Source: Bacillota bacterium (GTDB lineage: Bacteria; Bacillota; Clostridia; Lachnospirales; Lachnospiraceae). Taken from it: a stretch of DNA of 9,214 nt. Numbering within the stretch: position 1 is the stretch's first letter; the number at the start of each line of letters is the position of its first letter. The stretch lies in NCBI GenBank assembly GCA_023407575.1, contig JAEYLX010000002.1, forward strand, positions 1 through 9,214, read 5' to 3'. This document shows positions 1 through 6,022 of the stretch, in pieces. The translations under genes were made by a program, and so were the position numbers. Below the pieces are notes generated by a model, which was not told where the DNA came from, ran no database searches, and worked only from the letters and a program-made list of their open reading frames with translations.

Positions 1-1751
1 GTCTTGCGGAAAGCGTCCAGCTCACCGATCTCCACCAGCCAGACCCCTTGCAAAAGCTCAGAGGCCTCCTTGCCCTCAAAGGTGCGGATGCTGTCATTAA
101 ACCAGCCCCGGCTCATCTTATCCAGCAGGGTGCTCTTGCCAATGCCCTGGGGCCCGGCCAGGATGAGCATGTTGTCATACTTGCTGCCGGGCACCATGGC
201 ACGGGTGACGGCGGCGGTGAACGCCTTGCGGGTCACCGCTCTGGTGTAAGGGCTGTCCTCCGCCCCCAAGTAGTCAATGAAAAGGGCGTCCAGGCGGGGC
301 ACGCCGTCCCACTTGAGGCTATAGAGGTAGTCCTGTACTTCGTTGAAGGCGTGTTTTGTAGTGTGGAGTGAAAGCGCCCCGTCGATCTTGCCGTTGCCGG
401 TGATGTGGTGGACCTTTTCCATGTACCAGTAGAGGCCGTTGTTGTCATTGTCATCCCAGAGGCGGCGCTTGGCGGAGGCGTTCCACGGAAGAGCGCCCAG
501 CACCTCGCCGCGTCCTGCAAACTGGTTGAGGGCAAACTTGCCCTTGAGCAGCGGGTCATTCTCAAGAATGATCCAAACATTATCAATGGTAGCCTTGGGG
601 AGGCCGGTCTGGCTGTTGATCTCCAGCCGATCCATCCAGTTGGCGGGCTCCGCCTCGTTGGTGGCCTCCACGCCCTCAAAGTCCTTGACAGCCTCCTGGT
701 AGCGTTCCTGGCTCATCAGGGCGGACACATCGGGGTCTTGCGTGGCCAGTTCGCACATGGCACGGTAGGAGGGCAGGCGGTTGGTGGGAGTGCCCGGCTG
801 GGCCTCATCGTCCTTGTCACCAAAGCGATGCAGGCGCACCAGGTCAAAGGCGTTCACCAGCTTGCCGCTGCACGGGTCAGTGGCGTGGTGGGAATAGAGA
901 AACTTGCCGCTGTCGTAGATGACAGCGCCGCCGGTAGTGGAGCCGCCCAGGTAGGTGTAGCGGCCCGGCATACTCTCCACCGGCTCATACATGCCGGGGA
1001 TGAGTTCACCCATGGCGCGGTAGATGTCATAGGTGCGGCAGAAAGCACCCACAACACCGTTTTTGGCCTCCGGGTCACCCTGCTTGACTGCCAGCTTAGT
1101 GGGCAGGTTTTGGGAGCCGGGCACCTGGGGCCAGAGTGTGCAGTCACGCCAGTCCTCATACTGGTCCAGCAGGCCCTTGACGGACAGCAGGGGCTTGTCT
1201 TTCCATACATAGATGTATTGGCTGTCTGAACAGCAGCTTGGCCAGTACATCAAGCGCGACACTTCAAACGTTGTCGGGTCACACAGATCAATGCCGATGT
1301 ATTCAGCCATCTTGCGGGCAATGGGCTCATATTCATCCGCTGAGGCCGTGCGGTCCAGCGGCAGCAGGACACGCAGACGGGGTGCTGCCGGGCTGTGCTT
1401 GCGGGTGGAGTACACGCAGTAGCCGCAGCCCAACCCCTCAACACGGCGCAGCGCATCCTCCGTGCCGCCGGATGGGATGTTGTCCAAGTCCAGTGTGATG
1501 ACATCACGCCCGGTCACATTATTGGCCTTGCGGCGGGGCCCGGACAGCGTACCGGCCAGAAAGCCGCCCACATCCTTGAGGTCATCCTGCTGGGCCTTTT
1601 TCATATTCAGATATTCTGCCAGAGGCTCCGTGCCTCTGGCAGGGGTCTGGAGCTTTGCCCACAGCTCAGAGATGAGCAGGGTTTGCGCCTGCCAGACCAT
1701 AGCCCTCCGGCTGCTGCCGGCGGAGATGGTTATCCTGCGGTCATTTTGCAT
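1..1751 (-). CDS. VapE-type phage primase-helicase (AEP primase + P-loop ATPase), 3' end cut by window edge
   Basis: Probable bifunctional replication protein that lays primers and unwinds DNA at the phage origin. The frame is open from ATG at 1751 to the left edge (583 codons), so the C-terminus is missing; family members I know are roughly 750-800 residues. The N-terminal half looks like an archaeo-eukaryotic primase (prim-pol) domain: LDLDN gives acidic residues D88 and D90, STRKHS gives H119, and GIDLCDP gives D155 as the likely third metal ligand. The C-terminal half matches the virulence-associated E (VapE) P-loop family: Walker A GPQGIGKST at residues 533-541 (bases 129-155) and a Walker B-like WLVEIGEL at 571-578. 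The start is supported by GGAGG at 1758-1762, six bases upstream, and overlaps the MazG-like gene by 11 bases. A perfect 11-bp hairpin lies in codons 37-46. 'Virulence-associated' is a historical name; the role here is replication. VapE call is firm; active primase function is inferred. Confidence 0.93.
   Translation of the reverse strand, partial: MQNDRRITISAGSSRRAMVWQAQTLLISELWAKLQTPARGTEPLAEYLNMKKAQQDDLKDVGGFLAGTLSGPRRKANNVTGRDVITLDLDNIPSGGTEDALRRVEGLGCGYCVYSTRKHSPAAPRLRVLLPLDRTASADEYEPIARKMAEYIGIDLCDPTTFEVSRLMYWPSCCSDSQYIYVWKDKPLLSVKGLLDQYEDWRDCTLWPQVPGSQNLPTKLAVKQGDPEAKNGVVGAFCRTYDIYRAMGELIPGMYEPVESMPGRYTYLGGSTTGGAVIYDSGKFLYSHHATDPCSGKLVNAFDLVRLHRFGDKDDEAQPGTPTNRLPSYRAMCELATQDPDVSALMSQERYQEAVKDFEGVEATNEAEPANWMDRLEINSQTGLPKATIDNVWIILENDPLLKGKFALNQFAGRGEVLGALPWNASAKRRLWDDNDNNGLYWYMEKVHHITGNGKIDGALSLHTTKHAFNEVQDYLYSLKWDGVPRLDALFIDYLGAEDSPYTRAVTRKAFTAAVTRAMVPGSKYDNMLILAGPQGIGKSTLLDKMSRGWFNDSIRTFEGKEASELLQGVWLVEIGELDAFRK
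1616..1642. repeat. Perfect 11-bp inverted repeat with 5-base loop inside the primase-helicase gene
   Basis: CTGCCAGAGGC at 1616-1626 and GCCTCTGGCAG at 1632-1642 are exact reverse complements around the loop TCCGT. In the mRNA it forms a strong hairpin about 110 bases after the start codon, over codons 37-46. No T-run follows on either strand, so it is not an ordinary intrinsic terminator. Confidence 0.85.
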
Positions 1752-2019
1752 AGCGCCCCTCCAAACGGTCTGCCAGGCGAGCAAGCTTTTCCCCTTTGAT
1801 ACGATCCACATCAGAGCGGCAGCTGAAGATGATCCGGAGCTGTTCCAACATGATCTCCACGTCCGCTATCTCCTCTGCGATCGCACTTCGGTTTTGAAAC
1901 CCGCGAATGTTTTTGGAAAGTTCTTTTGTCAGTTCTGCCATCTCTTCCATGCAAACCGTGAGCTGCATTTGCTTTCCATATTGCCTGACCGCCTCCGCAT
2001 AGAGATCTTTCGGTTTCAT
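1741..2019 (-). CDS. MazG-like nucleoside triphosphate pyrophosphohydrolase
   Basis: Small (92 aa) all-alpha NTP pyrophosphohydrolase of the MazG/dUTPase type, which would split a (d)NTP to the monophosphate and pyrophosphate in the cytoplasm. The metal-binding signature is visible as two acidic pairs: MEEMAEL (E25, E26, E29) and AEEIADV (E49, E50, D53). A basic segment DRIKGEKLARLADRL follows at 72-86, as in related phage enzymes. The length fits a single-domain phage version; cellular MazG is over 200 residues. The start at 2019 is preceded by a GGGGGA stretch, a weaker ribosome binding site than its neighbours have. It starts 29 bases after the DUF6378 gene and overlaps the start of the primase-helicase gene by 11 bases, so the two are probably translationally coupled. 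Codons are visibly more AT-rich than in the polymerase and primase genes. Family call is fairly sure; the substrate (dUTP, dCTP, a modified nucleotide or an alarmone) cannot be read from the sequence. Confidence 0.85.
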   Translation of the reverse strand: MKPKDLYAEAVRQYGKQMQLTVCMEEMAELTKELSKNIRGFQNRSAIAEEIADVEIMLEQLRIIFSCRSDVDRIKGEKLARLADRLEGRYAK

Positions 2020-2048
2020 TCTCGTCCCCCTTTTTTACTGCAAGCGCG

Positions 2049-2345
2049 TCATCCCTTCTGTCCGGAAGAGCCCGCAATTTCACCGGCGCAGGCCGCATAA
2101 CCCGCCAAATCGACGAAACTGTCCAGACTGGAACCAGTGGCGATGCGTGCCACTTTTAACAGCGCCATCATGGCGCCAACATCCTTGGCAGTAATGGGCA
2201 GGTTGAACTCCGGGTGAGCCGCACCGAGGTAAATGCTCCAAAACAGGCCGATGGTTCTAAAGTTGTTCTCCGGCGTGCCATAGTCCTGCTCACGCTCACC
2301 ACAGACGCAACGGCGGGCGGTCTCCAAAATCTCAGCACGATTCAT
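2049..2345 (-). CDS. DUF6378 family phage protein, likely nucleotide-related
   Basis: A 98-residue protein that I place in the DUF6378 phage family from its pattern: EREQDYGTPENNF at 17-29, an aromatic helix with FWSIYL at 35-40, DVGAMMALLKVARI at 55-68 and DSFVDLAGYAA at 75-85. The function is not established. The spaced D55, K64, R67, D75 and D79 layout resembles DUF1599 (nucleotide modification associated domain 1) and other all-alpha nucleotide-binding proteins; that link is my inference from the motif layout. It lies between thyX and a MazG-like gene, which supports a role with nucleotides. The ATG at 2345 has AAGGAGG six bases upstream, and the gene overlaps the end of thyX by 14 bases in another frame. 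The last eight residues (GSSGQKG region) are probably a flexible tail. Confidence 0.8.
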   Translation of the reverse strand: MNRAEILETARRCVCGEREQDYGTPENNFRTIGLFWSIYLGAAHPEFNLPITAKDVGAMMALLKVARIATGSSLDSFVDLAGYAACAGEIAGSSGQKG

Positions 2346-2973
2346 TCAATTCCTCCTTGATGTCATCAAAGCACACCGGAACCAGTGCATGAATCTTGTC
2401 CAGCAGGATCAAGGCCACTTCCCGCATCTGCGGATGTGCGGCAGGCGAACACCGCAACTTCAGAAAATGCCTCCACTCTCGAATGTTGGCCGTCATCACC
2501 ACCTCAGTCTTGAGGCAGGTGGGTAGGACGGCACGGGCCTCTTGCGGGGTACAGCCCCAGTCCAGCAGGTCAAAATATGCCTTTTCAGCCATGCGGCAAG
2601 ATGTTTTCCAATATATCCAGCCGGGGCTGCCCTCCGTCAGGAAAGAGGGGCGGATGACGGTGATTTCACTGCCAAATGCATCTTTGGAATAGTTGCAATA
2701 GCGGGTGGATTCCTGACAGTAAGAAGCCATCCGGTGGCGCACGATCTCATGAGAAACTCCTCGATCACAAAAGAACTTCACCGTGAAGGAACAATGTTCC
2801 AGGACCGCTTCATGCCCACGCTTGATGATGCCTTCCACAAACTTGGCGGCGCTGGTATCGGTGATTTTGTCCTCGGATTTGTAGCAGACCCGCCCGCACT
2901 GTTCCAATCGCTTCAAAATAGCGGCCCCATCAACCGGGGTGATGAACTCCACGTCAGGCTTGATAATTTTCAT
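2332..2973 (-). CDS. thyX: Flavin-dependent thymidylate synthase ThyX
   Basis: Makes dTMP from dUMP using methylenetetrahydrofolate as carbon donor and FAD/NADPH as reductant; in phages it supplies thymidylate during replication. The ThyX signature RHR-x7-S is present at R79-H80-R81 to S89, within EIVRHRMASYCQES. Upstream is GHEAVLEH at 53-60, and the C-terminal segment ANIREWRHFLKLR at 162-174 followed by MREVA matches the family's substrate-binding helix. The length of 213 aa is normal and the gene looks intact. I chose ATG at 2973 because AAGGAG at 2982-2987 sits eight bases upstream; the open frame extends to 3009 but that part overlaps the polymerase end. The ribosome binding site uses the last codons of the polymerase, and the gene overlaps the DUF6378 start by 14 bases. 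It is one of three consecutive nucleotide-metabolism genes between polymerase and primase. Confidence 0.96.
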   Translation of the reverse strand: MKIIKPDVEFITPVDGAAILKRLEQCGRVCYKSEDKITDTSAAKFVEGIIKRGHEAVLEHCSFTVKFFCDRGVSHEIVRHRMASYCQESTRYCNYSKDAFGSEITVIRPSFLTEGSPGWIYWKTSCRMAEKAYFDLLDWGCTPQEARAVLPTCLKTEVVMTANIREWRHFLKLRCSPAAHPQMREVALILLDKIHALVPVCFDDIKEELNESC

Positions 2974-2978
2974 TTTTC

Positions 2979-4967
2979 TCACTCCTTCTTGAAAAATGTG
3001 CCCACCCATCCATCAGCGTTGAGCGGCAGACCAGCGGCCCACGGGATGGGCTGACGCATGATGTTGACCACCGTGTCCAGCATGGTGTCCTCATCGGCCC
3101 AAGGGGCAATGTCGATGACCACCTCATCATGGATGTGGAACACCACCGGCAGGCCGGATGCCTCCAGGCGCTCAATGGTATCCGCCAGGCAGTCACGGGC
3201 AATGGCCTGGACGCAGTTTTCCACCAGCTTGCCGCCGTAGGTTTCGATGCGTTTCCACCGCTTGGTTTTCTGGTCCATGCCCATGTAGGAGATGGAGGGG
3301 TTGCCCCATTGGTTTTCACCAATGCCGGGGCTCACATAGTAGAGCTTGCGGCCAGAGGGGAGCTGGATGGTGAAACAGTCGGTGCCCTGGTTGCAGTCGT
3401 ATTCACGGGCCAGCAGCAGGCCATTGATGCCCACACTGCCGCCCTGGGTGATGACCTGCACAGCGGCGGCGTCCATGGAATACCACAGGTCACGGATGCG
3501 CTTGTTGGCTTCACGCCAGCGGCTCACGATGTCCGGCAGGTCCTCCTCCGGGATGCCCATGTCCAGAGCCCCCATATTGATGAGTGCGCCGGTGCTGCCC
3601 TGGTAGCCCAGGGCCAGTTCTGCCACCTTGCCCTTCTGCCGGAGTGCATACTCTGGATTGCCCTTTTTGATGAGTTCAATGGGCACGCCGAACATCTGAG
3701 AGGCAGAGGCCTCATAGATTTTGCCGTGGGTGCGGAACACCTCCAGCCGCCATTGTTCACCGGCCAGCCAGGAGATGACACGGGCCTCAATGGCGGAAAA
3801 GTCAGCGTCAATGAGAACATGATCCTCCGGGGCCACAAATGCGGTGCGGATGAGCTGGCTGAGGGTGTCAGGCACGGAGCCATAGATCAGCCGGAGGGCA
3901 TCCAGCTTGCGGTGCTCCACCAGTTCACGGGCCAGTGGCAGCGGCTCTGTGTAGGTGCGGGGCAAGTTCTGGACCTGCACCAGGCGGCCTGCCCAGCGTC
4001 CTGTCCTGTTCGCCCCATAGAATTGGAGCAGTCCACGGACACGGCCATCCGGGCACACAGCGGCCTCAATAGCGTCATACTTTTTGGTGCTGGTCTTGCC
4101 CAGTTCTTGGCGTATCTCAAGCATCCGCTGGACCTGAGGGCTGTTGTCCTCCTTGCCCAGCAGGCGGGCCACGGTGTCCTTGCGAAGATCCGCAAGCTCC
4201 TCTCCCATGGCTTCCTGGAGCCACCCAGTGAGCTGTGCCACGCTGTTGGGATTGTCCAGCTTGGAGATGTTCATGGCCTCCTGGATGAGATTTTGGCGGG
4301 TCACATTGCCCAGATAGAGGGCACCATTCACCAGATCCATGTCCACGGCCACACCGCGGGCATTGATGATGAGATCCGTTTCCCACTGCTTTTGCACGAA
4401 GTCTGGCACAGGGAAAGCGGAGAGCCGCCGCTCAATCTCCATTTCAGTCACAACATCCTGGCGGCAGTATTCTTTGAACAGCTCCCACTTGTCGGTGTCG
4501 TGCTGGGGCAGGTTGCGGGTGCGGCCTCCGTTGGCCTTTGTAGGGGTACAGGGGACGCAGAAATAACGGATGAGCGCCTTGCCGGTGTTGAGCTTGCGCT
4601 TGTCCTCAGCAAGTCCCAGGGCCTTGCCAGTGGCGTCCAGGCCTGCTGTGTAGCCGCAATAGAGGCCGTGGAACATGGTGCAGCGCCATTGCTCCGGTGG
4701 TAAAGAACCCATAAACTTAGACAGACACCCCCATTCAAAGGGGGCGTTGTAGGCGTGCTTGATGTACTCCGGGGAGGTGATGGCCTGGATCAGCCACGGG
4801 GGGAGGCGTTCCCCCCGTGCCAGGTCAATGATCTCAACAGGTGCGCCATCCACACTGTACGCAAAGAGCAGGATTTCGAAGTCCGGGCTGGAGATGTACT
4901 TTTGCGCCCCGGCCTTAGCAATCGGCACGCTTGAATAGGTTTCAAGGTCAATGCTGAGATGATGCAT
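2979..4967 (-). CDS. Phage family A DNA polymerase with 3'-5' exonuclease domain
   Basis: Replicative polymerase of the PolA type, 662 aa. The N-terminal DnaQ-like proofreading exonuclease shows Exo I SIDLET (D7, E9), Exo II YNAPFE (N74, F77; E78 where many homologues have D) and Exo III YCRQD (Y167, D171). The polymerase domain shows motif A DADFSAIEAR (D389, E394, R396), motif B RQKGKVAELALGYQG (R443, K447, Y455) and motif C HDE (H613-D614-E615). No 5'-3' exonuclease domain is present, as is usual in phages. By alignment to E. coli Pol I, the residue four after the motif B lysine (F762 there) is L451 here, the leucine type seen in many viral PolA proteins. ATG at 4967 is chosen because GGAG at 4974-4977 lies six bases upstream; an in-frame TTG at 4979 would include the binding site itself. 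It begins 12 bases after the ssDNA-binding protein gene and ends five bases before thyX. GC-rich third positions match the primase and ssDNA-binding genes. Confidence 0.97.
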   Translation of the reverse strand: MHHLSIDLETYSSVPIAKAGAQKYISSPDFEILLFAYSVDGAPVEIIDLARGERLPPWLIQAITSPEYIKHAYNAPFEWGCLSKFMGSLPPEQWRCTMFHGLYCGYTAGLDATGKALGLAEDKRKLNTGKALIRYFCVPCTPTKANGGRTRNLPQHDTDKWELFKEYCRQDVVTEMEIERRLSAFPVPDFVQKQWETDLIINARGVAVDMDLVNGALYLGNVTRQNLIQEAMNISKLDNPNSVAQLTGWLQEAMGEELADLRKDTVARLLGKEDNSPQVQRMLEIRQELGKTSTKKYDAIEAAVCPDGRVRGLLQFYGANRTGRWAGRLVQVQNLPRTYTEPLPLARELVEHRKLDALRLIYGSVPDTLSQLIRTAFVAPEDHVLIDADFSAIEARVISWLAGEQWRLEVFRTHGKIYEASASQMFGVPIELIKKGNPEYALRQKGKVAELALGYQGSTGALINMGALDMGIPEEDLPDIVSRWREANKRIRDLWYSMDAAAVQVITQGGSVGINGLLLAREYDCNQGTDCFTIQLPSGRKLYYVSPGIGENQWGNPSISYMGMDQKTKRWKRIETYGGKLVENCVQAIARDCLADTIERLEASGLPVVFHIHDEVVIDIAPWADEDTMLDTVVNIMRQPIPWAAGLPLNADGWVGTFFKKE

Positions 4968-4973
4968 GATGCA

Positions 4974-4977
4974 CTCC
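4974..4977 (-). promoter_or_regulatory. Ribosome binding site deciding the polymerase start
   Basis: GGAG six bases before ATG 4967. The alternative in-frame TTG at 4979 would read through this site, so the ATG is preferred. Confidence 0.78.
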
Positions 4978-4979
4978 AA

Positions 4980-5675
4980 TTACACGGGCTGGCCGGTGAT
5001 GGGGTTGATGCCGCCGGTGGTAGTCCAGGGCGCCTGAGCGGCGGGAGCGGCGGGAACCGCAGGCTGGATGCCGTAGGCACCGGGGGTGGCGGGCATCGCC
5101 GCACCATAGGCGGGGGTGGCCGCAGGAGTGCCGCCCAGTCCGGCGAAGTCGGAGGCGGCGGATGCCTGGCCGCTCAGGGGCTCCCCGTCACGGGTCTTGA
5201 GAACATTGCCCAGACCGCAGCCAATACCCTTGTTGCCGCTGTTGGAGTAGCCGAAGAAACGGACGGTGACACGGCCATACATGCCGCTGTAAATGTCCGC
5301 CGGGGACAGTTCGCAGTTGATGTTGTCGATGCCCACCACTTGGGGCTTGTTTTTGGTGGAGGCGGTCATCACCCAATGGCCCTTGCACTCATCGCCAAAG
5401 GGCACGCCGGAGGGACGCACTCCATCGCCATCGTAGATGGGCACCTTGAGCATGGGCGGGCGGGTGCCGTTCCACACCTTGGCCAGGGCCTCATTGGCGG
5501 CGGCCTGGATGGCAGCGTCAATGTCAGCCTTGGTGGCGGCATCGCTCTTGGGGATGAGCAGAGTGACGGAATACTTGGGCTCACCGCCCTGCTGGGCGGC
5601 TCTGGGGGTGGTCAGGTTGGCATAGGAGAGGCGGACCTCACCGGTCAGGACTTTCATGGCATCGTTCTGATACAT
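4980..5675 (-). CDS. Phage single-stranded DNA-binding protein, DUF2815/Enc34 type
   Basis: Probable OB-fold ssDNA-binding protein of the DUF2815 family (Enterobacter phage Enc34-type), 231 aa, which coats single strands at the replication fork. Family features: MKVLTGEVRLSYANLTTP at 7-24, KYSVTLLIPKS at 34-44, a long helix rich in alanine at 50-66, PIYDGDG at 79-85, FGDECKGHWVMTAS at 93-106 and YSGMYGRVTVRFFGY at 129-143, followed by GNKGIGCGLGNVLKTRDGEPLSG at 148-169 (only partly quoted by key residues elsewhere). From about 183 to the end is an Ala/Pro/Gly tail without the acidic tip found in many SSB proteins. ATG at 5675 is chosen because AAGGAG at 5685-5690 is nine bases upstream; an in-frame GTG at 5693 would start upstream of that site. 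It follows the 110-residue gene by 14 bases and precedes the polymerase, the usual order in clostridial prophages. Confidence 0.9.
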   Translation of the reverse strand: MYQNDAMKVLTGEVRLSYANLTTPRAAQQGGEPKYSVTLLIPKSDAATKADIDAAIQAAANEALAKVWNGTRPPMLKVPIYDGDGVRPSGVPFGDECKGHWVMTASTKNKPQVVGIDNINCELSPADIYSGMYGRVTVRFFGYSNSGNKGIGCGLGNVLKTRDGEPLSGQASAASDFAGLGGTPAATPAYGAAMPATPGAYGIQPAVPAAPAAQAPWTTTGGINPITGQPV

Positions 5676-5684
5676 TTTGTTTTT

Positions 5685-5690
5685 CTCCTT
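5685..5690 (-). promoter_or_regulatory. Ribosome binding site deciding the start of the ssDNA-binding protein gene
   Basis: AAGGAG, nine bases before ATG 5675. It overlaps the last base of the preceding stop codon and lies downstream of the alternative GTG at 5693, which rules that longer start out. Confidence 0.8.
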
Positions 5691-6022
5691 CACAAGTTTT
5701 TGTAGATTTCCTTATAAGCGTTTTGTACTGTACGCTTCAGTGTGTTTCGGCTCAATCGGGGTGCATCCAGCTGCGCCATGATGTTCCTGAAGGAATCACA
5801 GGCAGCAAGGCACAGTTGATAATAACCGTCCGCATTGCGTTCCTGCTCCTCCGCACACTCTTTTTGAATTTGTGTTTCGGCTTTCAGCTCTTTGATGTAG
5901 TCTGAAAAGCTCAGCGCAGCATCGTTTCCCACCTTCTCACGGATCAGGCGCTCCCACAACGCATCTTTGCCTTTGGTAATAACCTCAACAGATCCGTCAT
6001 TCAGGTAGACGGTCTCAGCCAT
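5690..6022 (-). CDS. Hypothetical helical phage protein (110 aa)
   Basis: I do not recognise a named domain. The N-terminus VYLNDGSVEVI (5-15) looks like a short beta hairpin; the rest is predicted helical, with a charged, coiled-coil-prone stretch at about 41-65 (KELKAETQIQKECAEEQER) and a basic C-terminal helix ending NAYKEIYKNL. There is no signal peptide or membrane segment. ATG at 6022 is chosen because it overlaps the stop of the DUF2800 gene in the form ATGGCTGA, a pattern typical of translational coupling, and a G-rich stretch lies just upstream. Longer in-frame starts would lie deep inside the DUF2800 gene. Its stop overlaps the ribosome binding site of the ssDNA-binding protein gene. 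Codons are more AT-rich than in the flanking genes. Its fixed place between nuclease and SSB suggests an accessory part of the replication or recombination module, which is inference. Confidence 0.75.
   Translation of the reverse strand: MAETVYLNDGSVEVITKGKDALWERLIREKVGNDAALSFSDYIKELKAETQIQKECAEEQERNADGYYQLCLAACDSFRNIMAQLDAPRLSRNTLKRTVQNAYKEIYKNL

Noticed and set aside
405..1229. 274-codon plus-strand open frame opposite the primase-helicase gene
   Set aside because: Antisense shadow of a continuous, motif-bearing minus-strand gene; no ribosome binding site or domain.
1616..1642. Hairpin in the primase-helicase gene as an intrinsic terminator
   Set aside because: No run of T follows the stem on either strand and it lies within coding sequence.
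3129..4703. 524-codon open frame on the plus strand opposite the DNA polymerase
   Set aside because: It lies wholly antisense to an intact polymerase with all catalytic motifs; GC-rich codons of the real gene leave few stops on the other strand, and the product has no recognisable domain.
4959..5705. 248-codon glycine-rich plus-strand open frame opposite the ssDNA-binding protein gene
   Set aside because: Its glycine/alanine richness simply mirrors the Ala/Pro tail of the real gene on the other strand.
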